Below, one piece after another: positions 44,490 to 52,576 of a stretch of 64,000 bases of DNA. This DNA is from Bin90 sp965214635. GTDB lineage: Bacteria > Chloroflexota > Dehalococcoidia > Lucifugimonadales > JADFKI01. The notes below the pieces were generated by a model that did not search any database, was not told the origin of the DNA, and was given only the letters and a program-made list of their open reading frames with translations. The stretch lies in NCBI GenBank assembly GCA_965214635.1, contig OZ243964.1:2294001-2358000 (forward strand). The letters run 5' to 3'. The position numbers were made by a program, and so were the translations under genes. Position 1 is the first letter of the stretch; every line of letters starts with the position of its first letter.

Positions 44490-45335
44490 ATGATGGCTAT
44501 AGCCGGCGTCTCTGTTGCCAAACACTGGTACGATTTTGTGGGAGAGCCTGAACCAGTAGAGGACGGTATGCTTCAAAACCCGATAATGGAAGACATCGCT
44601 TCTGTGCTGCGGGTGTACTTCAAACAACAAGCAGACTCCGTTCTGGTGTCAGGCCCGACATTCATTCTCTACGACATCCACAACCCGAATGCTCGGATAG
44701 CGCCGGACTGCTATGTGGTGCTAGATGTTGATGCGCAGGCAATCGTAACGCATAACAGTTACCGTATCTGGGAGTGGGGGAAGCCGCCGGACTTCGTGCT
44801 GGAAGTGGCGTCTGAGAGCACTGCGTCGAACGACGCTGCTAGGAAGCGCGACATATATGCGAGCATAGGCGTATTGGAGTACTGGCGCTTTGACCCAAGC
44901 GGCGGCGATTTGTACGGCGAGCCGCTGATAGGTGAGCGCTTGGTGGATGGCGTGTACGAGCGTTATGAGCTTCACATAGAGCCTAACGGCGATGTGTGGT
45001 CGCACAGCGAGGTGTTGAATCTAGACTTTTACTGGCGCGGCAATAGGTTTTGGGTGAAGGATGCCGAAACTGGTGAGTGGCTAAACTTCCTTGAGGCAGA
45101 ACTTGAAGCGCACGAAGTAACTAGGGCATCGCTTGAATCGACTAGGACTGCGTATCAACAAGAGATTGAAGCAGCTAGAGCGGCACACCAACAGGAACTA
45201 GAGGCGCACGAAGTGACTAGAGTGGCACATCAACAGGAGCGTGAGGCGCGGGCAGCCGCCGAGGCACAAGTGGAGCAGCTTCAGGCTGAGCTGGAGCGTC
45301 TGCGCCAAGAGCAGCCCAAATCCGACGCAGAGTAG
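44490..45335 (+). CDS. Uma2-family (DUF820) protein, copy 2
   Basis: A 281-residue paralogue of copy 1 with only a handful of substitutions in the Uma2 core (for example GDLYG for GELYG, WRGNRFWVKD for WRGDRFWVRD). The difference lies in the C-terminal coiled coil: an extra 18 residues with ASLESTRTAYQQEIEAAR inserted between heptad-like repeats. The ribosome site and promoter are copied. Both copies keep the nuclease-like residues, so neither appears inactivated. Confidence 0.85.
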   Translation: MMAIAGVSVAKHWYDFVGEPEPVEDGMLQNPIMEDIASVLRVYFKQQADSVLVSGPTFILYDIHNPNARIAPDCYVVLDVDAQAIVTHNSYRIWEWGKPPDFVLEVASESTASNDAARKRDIYASIGVLEYWRFDPSGGDLYGEPLIGERLVDGVYERYELHIEPNGDVWSHSEVLNLDFYWRGNRFWVKDAETGEWLNFLEAELEAHEVTRASLESTRTAYQQEIEAARAAHQQELEAHEVTRVAHQQEREARAAAEAQVEQLQAELERLRQEQPKSDAE

Positions 45336-45460
45336 GGTGGCGTTTGCAGCAGTCCCGTTCCCGAGTGTGCACAAGAGCCGTCTCTGAATGTGCTGCACAA
45401 TGCCAACAAGGCACGCACGGGACTGGAAACCGCAAATCGAAGATTAACAGGAGGACGAAA

Positions 45461-45919
45461 ATGGTAGATGTAGGGCAACCCGCCCCGGATTTCAGGCTGC
45501 CGTCCCAAGATGGCGCGGATGTAACGCTGAGCGACTTTAGGGGCGACAAGACCGTCGTGCTGTCGTTTCACATATTCTCGTTCACAGGTGGCTGAACGGG
45601 ACAGGTCTCTTCATTCAGGGTAGCGAATTCGCTGTTTGAAGAGAAAAATGCCCAGGTGCTGGGCATTAGCTGCGACGCCCGACCGTCCCAAACGGCGTAC
45701 TCCGCATCGTTGGGCGGCATCCCTTACCCGCTGTTGTCCGACTTTCACCCTAAGGGCGCAATGACGCAAGCATATGGCATCTACAACGAAGAGCGTGGCG
45801 CCCCAAACCGCGCTATCTTCATTGTGGACAAAGACGGCGTCATCCGCTTCAAGCGCATATACGACAACGCCACAGACCTCGACCCCAAGGATATTTTGGC
45901 GGAGCTGGACAACCTGTAA
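45461..45919 (+). CDS. Peroxiredoxin, predicted selenoprotein (in-frame TGA = Sec45)
   Basis: Read through the TGA at 45593-45595, this is a complete 152-residue AhpC/TSA-type peroxiredoxin that reduces peroxides. The N-terminus VGQPAPDFRLPSQDG and LSDFRGDKTVVLSF leads into SFTGG-U-TGQVSSFR; the family has the peroxidatic cysteine exactly there (FTxxCT). The second half keeps QVLGISCDARPSQ, PYPLLSDFHPKG and PNRAIFIVDKDGVIRF. AGGAGG lies six bases before the ATG. A hairpin after the TGA resembles a bacterial SECIS. Alternatives are a sequencing error or a recent nonsense mutation. selABCD genes are not in this window. Confidence 0.82.
45593..45640 (+). promoter_or_regulatory. Sec TGA codon and SECIS-like hairpin
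   Basis: After the TGA at 45593-45595, bases 45614-45625 pair with 45630-45640: TTCA/TGAA, a bulged G, three G-U type pairs, then AGCG/CGCT, closing an AATT loop. If the last G-C pair opens, the loop begins with G about 29 nt after the TGA. Bacterial SECIS elements place a loop with an early G 16-37 nt downstream (family knowledge). Folding was done by eye. Confidence 0.5.
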
Positions 45920-46099
45920 CCGACCGCTTCCCCGCTGACATAGGGACAAAAACCTTTCCTGTGAGGGAAGGGCGGGATGGCGCAATGCGAACCTTCTGCA
46001 AAGCGATTGGCAATGCTCCTCCCTAAATCCCATCCTAACAAAGGGGAACGGAGTTTTTGCAATCCTCTGCCTATCCCCAGCCTGCGGACGACTGGACAT

Positions 46100-46927
46100 A
46101 TGCCAGACATCCCCACATTACGGCACATATTCGGCGAAGGCGAGCACGCCCTCATAATCGATAGGCGTGGCCGTCGATACCTTACCCTGCTGCGCTCCGG
46201 CAGCAAGTTCGAGTCGCATGTGGGGGCGTTCCCGCATGACGATCTCATCGGCAAAGCTGCCGGCTCGTGGATGACCACCAACCGCGGCCATGTGCTGCTC
46301 GCCATGAAGCCCACGATGGCGGATTTCACGCTTGACATGCCGCGCATCGCAACCGTGGGTTACCCCAAAGACCTTGGCCCAATCTTAGTATATGGCGACA
46401 TATTCCCCGGCGCACGCGTGCTAGAAGCCGGCTGCGGCTCTGGCGCCGTAACCATGGCGCTGCTGCGCGCCGTCGGCACAGATGGCAGTCTGGTCTCATA
46501 CGACCTGCGCCAAGATATGATAGACCGCACCCGCGAGAATGTGCGGGTGATGCTGCCCGACGCCGACAACCTGACGCTCAAACTCGGCGATGTGTATGAG
46601 GGTTTTACGGAGCGCGAGCTGGACCGCATCGTGCTGGATTTACCCGAGCCGTGGCATGTCGTCCCGCACGCCGCTGACGCTCTGCTGCCCGGCGGCATAT
46701 TCGTCAGCTTCCTGCCCACCGTTTTACAGGTGCACGAGCTTGTACGCGCGCTGCGGGCTTCGCATATGTTCGAGATGCTCGAGACGATGGAGGTGCTGCT
46801 GCGTCCGTGGAATGTCAGCGCTCGCAGCGTGCGCCCGGAGCATCGTATGGTGGCGCACACCGGCTTCATCACTGTCGCCCGCAGGTGCTCGCCACGCCCT
46901 CCCTCCAATGTTGTGGCTAGGAACTAG
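46100..46927 (+). CDS. trmI: tRNA (adenine-N1)-methyltransferase, TrmI type
   Basis: SAM-dependent methyltransferase that modifies A58 in the T loop of tRNA. 275 residues. The SAM motif VLEAGCGSGAVTMALLR is near residue 108, and DRIVLDLPEPWHVVPHA is the conserved catalytic region with DLPEPW. The N-terminal beta domain (ALIIDRRGRRYLTLL) fits the family. I start at ATG 46100, where homology begins; the frame open from 45977 codes a non-conserved leader. Overlaps the convergent MidA-type gene by 11 bp. Confidence 0.88.
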   Translation: MPDIPTLRHIFGEGEHALIIDRRGRRYLTLLRSGSKFESHVGAFPHDDLIGKAAGSWMTTNRGHVLLAMKPTMADFTLDMPRIATVGYPKDLGPILVYGDIFPGARVLEAGCGSGAVTMALLRAVGTDGSLVSYDLRQDMIDRTRENVRVMLPDADNLTLKLGDVYEGFTERELDRIVLDLPEPWHVVPHAADALLPGGIFVSFLPTVLQVHELVRALRASHMFEMLETMEVLLRPWNVSARSVRPEHRMVAHTGFITVARRCSPRPPSNVVARN

Positions 46928-48239
46928 AGGCAGCCCCGGGCGTATCGCCCCACATACTAGGCATCTCAAATGCGGTGTGCGGATAAAGCCCGTCCGTCAG
47001 CCGCATATGTCGCTCCGATAGCAGCGGCAATGGCAGCGCATTTCGCAGTGCAGCGGTCGGTGCAATCTCCACCCCGTCTGACACGCCCATCCACCCGTTG
47101 CCCGCCTTTCGCTGTATCAGCGCCTTGAATCTGCCAAGCCCGTCCGGGTTCACTAACCCGCGCATCGCCCCGATGTTCGCTTGGCGCTCTCGTCGGCTTA
47201 GCGTTTGGGAGCGCATCTGCTCCATAAGCTCATCGAAGCCCAGCCCTCGCAGTAGATCGGATTGCGTGGCATATGCGACCGTTTGCAAACCGACATCCAC
47301 GCCCGCGCGTTGCAGCAGCGAAAAGTCCACATGCGCGCTGATGTCCTGCCTGCCGATGCGCTGGTAAGGGCTGCTGCCTTCGGTGTGCCGATAGTATGTT
47401 TGCACACTGCCGCGCGGCATGCGCGAGTGCAGCGCCGCCGCAGTGTCGCCGTAGTCGATGGTCATGACGAACCCGGCGGCGAGTGCATCTGACACCTTCG
47501 CAAGCCAATCAGTGGCGTCCGCATTCAGCTCGCCGCACGACCCGTCCGGCGGCAAGAAGCCGAGCGCTTCTATGTGCGCTGCTATCAACGTTGTGGACGG
47601 CGTGTCGAGTGTCTCGACGAAAGCGCCGTTGTCCAGCGCAACGAACACCTCCAGCGGCTCACCGTCCCGCATGCGGAAGCGATGCACGGGAAAGGCGTCC
47701 ACAAGCTCGTTGGATATGAAGCAGCCCTTGACGCCGCGCAGCGGGATGTCGGCGGCGCACAGCCACTCGGCGGCTGACGGCTTGACGGCGGGCGCATAGC
47801 GCTCCAATGCGATGTAGCGCAGGCTGCGTGCAAAACCCTCACACAGACTCGGCGCGCATGCGGTGATGCCCTCAGCGAGTAGACCATCCCCCGCACCCAT
47901 CTCTACCACTGTGAACTGCGGTGGTTCGTCCATCAACTGCCACATTCGGCAGAGCTGGGCGCATAGCAGCGTCCCGAATGCGGGGTGCGCCGCCGGGCTT
48001 GTGTAGTAGTCACCCGCTGCCCCAAACGCCGGCCCTCGCGCGTAGTAGCCGTCTATCGGATGATACAGCGCCAGCCGCATGAACTCGGCGAAGGTGATAC
48101 GCCCCTGCCGCTCTATGCGCCTGCGGATTTCCCGTTCTGCCGCGGTGCTCTCTATCGTATCTGTGTATCGCATAGGCGCAAAACGAGAGGGAGCATCGAG
48201 TGTCGATGCCCCCTCTTGGCTTACCAGAATCTTACTCAT
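46917..48239 (-). CDS. SAM-dependent methyltransferase, MidA/NDUFAF7 family
   Basis: A 440-residue protein. The N-terminal RRRIERQGRITFAEFMRLALYHPIDGYYARG is the conserved NDUFAF7 opening, VVEMGAGDGLLAEGI the SAM loop, and FISNELVDAFPVHRF and TIDYGDTAAAL further family blocks. The mitochondrial homologue methylates an arginine of complex I subunit NDUFS2; the bacterial target is unknown and no complex I genes are here. It is longer than typical because of the 40-residue Gly-rich C-terminal tail. Confidence 0.86.
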   Translation of the reverse strand: MSKILVSQEGASTLDAPSRFAPMRYTDTIESTAAEREIRRRIERQGRITFAEFMRLALYHPIDGYYARGPAFGAAGDYYTSPAAHPAFGTLLCAQLCRMWQLMDEPPQFTVVEMGAGDGLLAEGITACAPSLCEGFARSLRYIALERYAPAVKPSAAEWLCAADIPLRGVKGCFISNELVDAFPVHRFRMRDGEPLEVFVALDNGAFVETLDTPSTTLIAAHIEALGFLPPDGSCGELNADATDWLAKVSDALAAGFVMTIDYGDTAAALHSRMPRGSVQTYYRHTEGSSPYQRIGRQDISAHVDFSLLQRAGVDVGLQTVAYATQSDLLRGLGFDELMEQMRSQTLSRRERQANIGAMRGLVNPDGLGRFKALIQRKAGNGWMGVSDGVEIAPTAALRNALPLPLLSERHMRLTDGLYPHTAFEMPSMWGDTPGAASSS

Positions 48240-48372
48240 TGACCGCTAACCCACTTTACGCGGAACAGCTCACGCCGCAGAGAATCAGGCTCAATCCATT
48301 CGCACAGACTGCGCCCTTTGGTGGAAACATCCGCAGTGGCGAAGCGCTGCAACGGTGCTTGAAATTGGGCGG

Positions 48373-48576
48373 TTACGACCTGCGGCTGCGCGCCTTTGCC
48401 TGTCGCAGCCGCCTGTTGTGCGAGCCTTGCCTGTCCCAGCCGGAGCCTTGCACGGAGTTGTTGAATTCGCGCCGCGCGCCGCAGCGCTTGCACTGCCCTT
48501 GGCTGACAGGCCCGTTGGGGCTTTCTATCTGCCAATGGTGCGTACAGTTCGTAGTCTCAGTCGCATCTTGCGTCAC
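48373..48576 (-). CDS. Small zinc-ribbon-like protein
   Basis: A 67-residue protein. CTHHWQIESPNGPVSQGQC followed by KRCGARREFNNS gives a Cys/His pair and a CxxC that can bind one zinc. I recall short proteins of this pattern (C-HHW...G.CKxCG...F) in Chloroflexota and actinobacteria, function unknown. The C-terminal 25 residues are basic (RRLRQAKARSRRS), compatible with nucleic-acid binding. It lies 59 bp downstream of the citrate synthase gene on the same strand. The rest of 48240-48372 shows nothing. Confidence 0.68.
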   Translation of the reverse strand: MTQDATETTNCTHHWQIESPNGPVSQGQCKRCGARREFNNSVQGSGWDRQGSHNRRLRQAKARSRRS

Positions 48577-48635
48577 GGCTCGGTCCTCTCTTGGTGGGCG
48601 GCGCTGCGCCCGTGCATATGGGTCTTTGCGGCTCG

Positions 48636-49775
48636 CTATCGCTGGTCAATAGGCACATACTCCACATCCATGTCTCCGATATATACCAGCCGCGGGCGCA
48701 GCAGGATGTTGTTGTCGAATTGCTCTATCACCTGCACCGTCCAGCCCGGGATGCGTCCCATTGCGAAGATGGATATGAACAGATCCTCGGGGATGTTGAG
48801 CAGGTAGTAGATGGCGCCGGAGAAGAAGTCCACATTTTGGCAGATGCCGCGCCGCGCATACGGCTCCATCACCTTCATCACCGCCTCTAGTATGGAGTAC
48901 CAGCCCGGCTGTCCCTTGCGAATACCTAGATCGCGGGCGTCGTCTTTGAGATGAATGGATCGGGGGTCGACCGCCTTATAGACGCGATGCCCAAAGCCCA
49001 TGACGCGTCCGCCCTTGCTGCGGAGGTCGCGCACATACGCCTCGGCGTTGGACTCGTCGCCGATTTCGAGCGCCATCTTCATCACCTCTTCGGCTGCGCC
49101 GCCGTGCGACGGGCCCTTGAGGACGCCGATGCCTGTCGTAACAGCGCAGTGCAGGTCTGCCTGCGTGGACGCCGTTACGCGCGCGCCGAACGATGATGCG
49201 TTGATGCCGTGCTCAGCGTGCAGTATGAAGTCCTTGTCGATGAGCTTGGCATCTTCAGGGTCGGGCACCTCTCCGAACAGCATGTACAAGAAGTTGGCTG
49301 CGTGGTTGAGGTTCGGATTAGGGGCGATGGGATCCTTCCCCTCGCGGATGTTGGCATGCGCCGCTACGATGGTGGACGCCTGCGCCGTCAGGCGGATGCC
49401 TTTGCGCAGCGTGGCTTCAATCGAGTTATCCTCAGTCTCAGGGTCGTAGGCTGAGAGTGCGGATACGGCAGTTCGCAGCACATCCATCGGGTGTGCCTTC
49501 TGCGTCAGCCTAATAACCTCCAACACCTCGTCCGGCAGCGAGCGGTTTGCCCGTAGCTCGGCGTCGAACGCATCTAGCTGCGCCTGCGTCGGCAGATCGC
49601 TGTACAACAGCAGGTATATCGTTTCTTCGAAGGTGGACTGCGTAGCGAGGTCATCTATGTTATAGCCGCGATACAGCAACTTCCCAACATCGCCGTCAAT
49701 GAAGCTGGACCTAGTGCGGTCTATATGAACATCCCGAAGCCCTCGATGCAGCTCCACCCTCTGTTCGCTGCTCAT
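48636..49775 (-). CDS. gltA: Citrate synthase
   Basis: Condenses oxaloacetate and acetyl-CoA into citrate, the TCA cycle entry. 379 residues, of the short Gram-positive/archaeal type. Catalytic His in LHAEHGINASSF, His in MGFGHRVYKAVDPR, and Asp in ICQNVDFFSGAIYY are intact, as is GPSHGGAAEEVMKM. GGGAGG precedes the ATG. 2-Methylcitrate synthase activity cannot be excluded. Only the small zinc-protein gene appears linked downstream. Confidence 0.93.
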   Translation of the reverse strand: MSSEQRVELHRGLRDVHIDRTRSSFIDGDVGKLLYRGYNIDDLATQSTFEETIYLLLYSDLPTQAQLDAFDAELRANRSLPDEVLEVIRLTQKAHPMDVLRTAVSALSAYDPETEDNSIEATLRKGIRLTAQASTIVAAHANIREGKDPIAPNPNLNHAANFLYMLFGEVPDPEDAKLIDKDFILHAEHGINASSFGARVTASTQADLHCAVTTGIGVLKGPSHGGAAEEVMKMALEIGDESNAEAYVRDLRSKGGRVMGFGHRVYKAVDPRSIHLKDDARDLGIRKGQPGWYSILEAVMKVMEPYARRGICQNVDFFSGAIYYLLNIPEDLFISIFAMGRIPGWTVQVIEQFDNNILLRPRLVYIGDMDVEYVPIDQR

Positions 49776-49912
49776 GCCAACTACCTCCCAAGCTCAAATT
49801 ATTCAATATAAGTTAGGGTGTATAAACCCTAATTTGTGGTATTCGCCTACCCTTTTTGGATGATGCGATTTTAGCACCCAGCGTCTTTGAGTGTCAAATG
49901 AGCGGGACGGGA

Positions 49913-49937
49913 GTATTCTCAACATACAGAGATAATA
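49913..49937 (+). repeat. Putative left terminal repeat of IS1-like element
   Basis: A 25-bp sequence whose exact reverse complement occurs at 31643-31667. Its place 32 bp before the insA-type ATG and its outward orientation fit a terminal inverted repeat. No matching right end is seen after the transposase relic. Confidence 0.6.
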
Positions 49938-49968
49938 TGTCACAACATCAAACACAGTGAGGTGTGCT

Positions 49969-50794
49969 ATGGCCCGTGAACGTACCTATCGCCACGATAT
50001 TCGTTGCCTCGACTGCGGCTCCAACTGGATGCGCAAAAATGGCTTAGCGCGCGGCAAGCAGTCTTACAGATGCGGAGACTGTGGTCGCCGATACTTCCCT
50101 GAGGCTGCATATCACCGCCCTAGCGCAGCCATCAAGGCGCAGGGGGTTGAGATGTATCTGGAAGGCAGCAGCTTGAGCGCCGTAGGCAGAGTGTTTGGGT
50201 ACAGCGCCACAGCGGTTCACGGGTGGGTGAAAAAAGGGGCGTGAGGCATTAGAGCGTCTGCGGGAGCGTGGGCGTAGGCGGACTGAGGGAGCAGAGGCGC
50301 AGCGTGCTGCTGCGGTGGTGTCGTGTGATGAGATGTGGACATACAAGCGTGCTCGGGCGTGCGGAGTTGCGTGAGGATGTGTGAATATGGACGGCAGTGG
50401 TAGAAGATGCTGATGGGAGCAGGTGGGCGACCGCAGCGAGAGGACATTCTTGCGCTTGTACGAGCGCTTACCGGATGCAGAGTTGTATCGGAGTGATGCA
50501 TATCCTGTGTATCGATGGTTTCCTCACAACAGACATGTGGTGGGCAAGGGAGGTGCGGTGAACTGGAACGAGGGGTTGCATTCGGTATGGCGCGGCGAAT
50601 GAAGATGGAGACCGTGCCGTCTATGCTGACGGTGGTGTGTCATATGAAGAAGATGCGCCATTAGGGTCTGGGAGCATTTCAAAACTCGGCTTGCTTACTT
50701 GATGATAGCCTTCAACATCGTGGTGCAGTGGGATGGGCTTGTGCCAGATGAACACGGCATTGTGCGCCTTTCTGTCGCACGATTTACTCTCTAA
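49969..50794 (+). pseudogene. IS1-like transposase (insAB-type), frameshifted
   Basis: The intact first part (49969-50244, 91 residues) has two CxxC pairs (CLDCGSNW, CGDCGRRYF) and a helix-turn-helix ending SATAVHGWVKKG. Past the AAAAAAGGGG run a +1 shift continues into ALERLRERGRRR and the catalytic-region start SCDEMWTYKRAR. Later fragments, LRLYERLPDAELYRSDAYPVY then FPHNRHVVGKGGAVNWNEGLHS and FKTRLAYLMIAFN, lie in shifted frames broken by stops. IS1 uses a -1 programmed shift, so this +1 shift plus stops indicates decay. Confidence 0.8.
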
Positions 50795-51050
50795 TCACAA
50801 CTAGCACCATTGGTTAATAGGCGGGATGAAGGCATTTCAGTGCAAACAGGGATGCGCTCCCAACACTAGCAAGACCCGACCAGCAGACCTGCTAGGTTAC
50901 TTAACATATTGTTAACTCAAAAGTAACAATTATTCAACATACTGATAATCAGAATCCGCTATTATTTGTGATGCACTTCACAAGATACTGATATGCTCGA
51001 TGCAGGTTAGCGCTGATATGCGCAGCGAGCGAAATCCGAGAGGACAGACG
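50795..51050. other. Non-coding stretch after the IS remnant
   Basis: About 250 bp, AT-rich near 50900-50970, with no gene. It presumably carries the promoter of the CBS-domain gene. A sequence at 50931-50947 loosely resembles the IS end repeat in direct orientation but with gaps. Confidence 0.35.
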
Positions 51051-51482
51051 ATGAACGCAGCAAGCCTTATGGTAAACGAATTCGCTATCGTAAGCCCCAC
51101 GACGAGCGTAGCGGACGCCGCAGCGATGATGCGCGAGCATAACACCGGCTGCCTCATAGTGGCAGAACGCGGCACACTTGCGGGCATCATCACCGAGCGC
51201 AACATGGTGCTCGGCTGCCTCGTGGATGGCCACACCTCGTGGAAGTGCCAAGTCTATCGTCATATGACGCTTCTGACCGACGCCGCGCACCCCACAACAG
51301 ACGCCGGTGACGCCCTGCTCACGATGATGGAGCACGAGATAAGCTGCCTGCCCGTAGTCGCACCCAATCCCGATGGGAGCAGCGCTGTGGTAGGGATACT
51401 CTTCTCAGAGGACATCTCCCAAGCCATAGAGCGCGATGACGAACCCATCACCATCATGGACGGCGATCTGATACCGGTCTAG
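51051..51482 (+). CDS. CBS-domain pair protein
   Basis: A 143-residue stand-alone CBS pair. Repeat 1 is MVNEFAIVSPTTSVADAAAMMREHNTGCLIV with GIITERNMV; repeat 2 is MTLLTDAAHPTTDAGDALLTMMEHEISCLPVV with GILFSEDIS. These modules bind adenosyl nucleotides and regulate partners; none is adjacent. GAGAGGA lies seven bases before ATG 51051, so the 17 upstream codons are not used. Repeat 1 keeps the TER motif of nucleotide-binding members. Confidence 0.86.
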   Translation: MNAASLMVNEFAIVSPTTSVADAAAMMREHNTGCLIVAERGTLAGIITERNMVLGCLVDGHTSWKCQVYRHMTLLTDAAHPTTDAGDALLTMMEHEISCLPVVAPNPDGSSAVVGILFSEDISQAIERDDEPITIMDGDLIPV

Positions 51483-51590
51483 CAGAAGCTCCGGGCATTC
51501 AGAACATTCCCCACTGCCCACAGCGCTTGTCCCTAGAAGGCGGGCTTTCCGTTAGCCCGACATCGGCGCCAGAGTATCACACTCCCTCCC

Positions 51591-51636
51591 AAGCCCCTGC
51601 TTTAATGCCACCCTCCTAGCATTAAGACAGGGGCTT
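51591..51636. terminator. Strong stem-loop between CBS and SDR genes
   Basis: Nine and seven base pairs (51591-51599 with 51628-51636; 51602-51608 with 51619-51625) separated by a 2x2 internal loop enclose a 10-nt loop between two convergent genes. A terminator role is inferred from position; no T-run follows. The remaining sequence from 51483 to 51759 shows no gene. Confidence 0.45.
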
Positions 51637-51759
51637 ATCATATGGGCGACTTGTGCAGGAGTGCATTGTCAGCGTCAGGCAGGGGAGTAGGGCTTGACCT
51701 TACCCCTCCCCGCTGCTGCGCCATGCGGCTCAAAATCAGGTGTATGGGGCGGGTAAGGG

Positions 51760-52512
51760 CTATTGCGCCGTAACTCCGCCGTCTATGACCAGCTCGCTGC
51801 CGGTCATGTATGACGACTCGTCCGACGCTAAGAACAGCACGCCGCTTGCGATTTCGTCCGCTTCGGCATAACGCCCCAGCGGAGTGCGCTGCTCGGTCAG
51901 ACGACGGCGCTCCGGGTCGCGCCATCCGTGCGCCGTCATCTCCGTCATCACCGGCCCCGGATGCACCGAGTTCGCGCGTATGCCCTCTTGGGCGTACTGG
52001 ATGGCGGTGGACTTCGTCAGGATGCGCACCGCCCCCTTGCTTGCGTTGTAGCCGGGATGTATGGTCGTCTGGCCTATCATCCCCGATATGGACGATATGT
52101 TGACTATGGAGCCGCCGCCTGCCTTTCGCATCTCAGGGATGACCGCCTTAGTGCCGAGGAACACTCCCTTGGCGTTCACATCCATGAGGCGGTCCCATTC
52201 CTCCACGGTGGCTTCGTCCCCCGGCAACCATGAGGCTATGCCGGCGTTGTTCACGAGGATGTCCACCTTGCCATAGCGCTCGACTGCGGTGTCGACCGCC
52301 TGCTGCCAAGACGCCTCGTCAGTAACATCCAGCGTAACATAGACGGCGTCTCCGCCTGTTTCGTTGATTTCCGCCTCCACCATCTTGCCATCGTCGTCTA
52401 GGATGTCTCCGAACACCACCTTCGCACCCTCACGCGCGAACATCTTCGCCTCTGCGGCGCCCTGCCCCCGTGCGCCTCCGCTTATTATCGCAACCTTGCC
52501 CTCAAGTCTCAT
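51760..52512 (-). CDS. Short-chain dehydrogenase/reductase (paralogue of the 33-kb SDR)
   Basis: A 250-residue classical SDR. Cofactor motif SGGARGQG, Asp in VVFGDILDDD, NNAG, and the catalytic ISSISGMIGQ and YNASKGAV. It aligns almost without gaps to the SDR at 32951-33703 and ends with the same TGSELVIDGG pattern. The start at 52512 is fixed by GGAGG eight bases upstream. The ThuA-domain gene is 64 bp upstream on the same strand, suggesting a joint role in sugar or polyol oxidation (inference). Confidence 0.88.
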   Translation of the reverse strand: MRLEGKVAIISGGARGQGAAEAKMFAREGAKVVFGDILDDDGKMVEAEINETGGDAVYVTLDVTDEASWQQAVDTAVERYGKVDILVNNAGIASWLPGDEATVEEWDRLMDVNAKGVFLGTKAVIPEMRKAGGGSIVNISSISGMIGQTTIHPGYNASKGAVRILTKSTAIQYAQEGIRANSVHPGPVMTEMTAHGWRDPERRRLTEQRTPLGRYAEADEIASGVLFLASDESSYMTGSELVIDGGVTAQ

Positions 52513-52576
52513 TGCAGAACCTCCGATTAAGGCGTTAGCCATTCAGCCAACAGCGAACCAGCCGCCGGCCGCTCAA

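Larger units (their letters stand above)
43434..45416 (+). repeat. Tandem duplication of a Uma2 gene unit
   Basis: Unit 1 runs from 43434 to 44398 and unit 2 from 44399 to 45416. Both contain the last 11 bases of gcvPB, the promoter region, the Uma2 gene and a trailing segment ending GGCACGC. Identity is very high except for the coding repeat at the 3' end, where unit 2 is 54 bp longer. The duplicated gcvPB tail shows which unit is original. Confidence 0.85.
49913..50794 (+). mobile_element. IS1-family-like insertion element, decayed
   Basis: An IS1-type organisation, with an InsA zinc-finger/HTH frame followed by InsB-like DDE fragments in several frames, begins after the 25-bp end repeat. 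The last coding trace ends at the TAA at 50792-50794. The right inverted repeat and target-site duplication are not found, so the right boundary is a minimum. Confidence 0.65.

Noticed and set aside
45656..45919. Separate GTG-started 87-residue protein
   Set aside because: It is the C-terminal half of the peroxiredoxin; it has no ribosome site and lacks the active site, and the read-through frame explains it better.
50927..50947. Sequence resembling the IS1-like end repeat downstream of the transposase relic
   Set aside because: It matches only with two gaps and is in direct rather than inverted orientation, so it is not a convincing right end.
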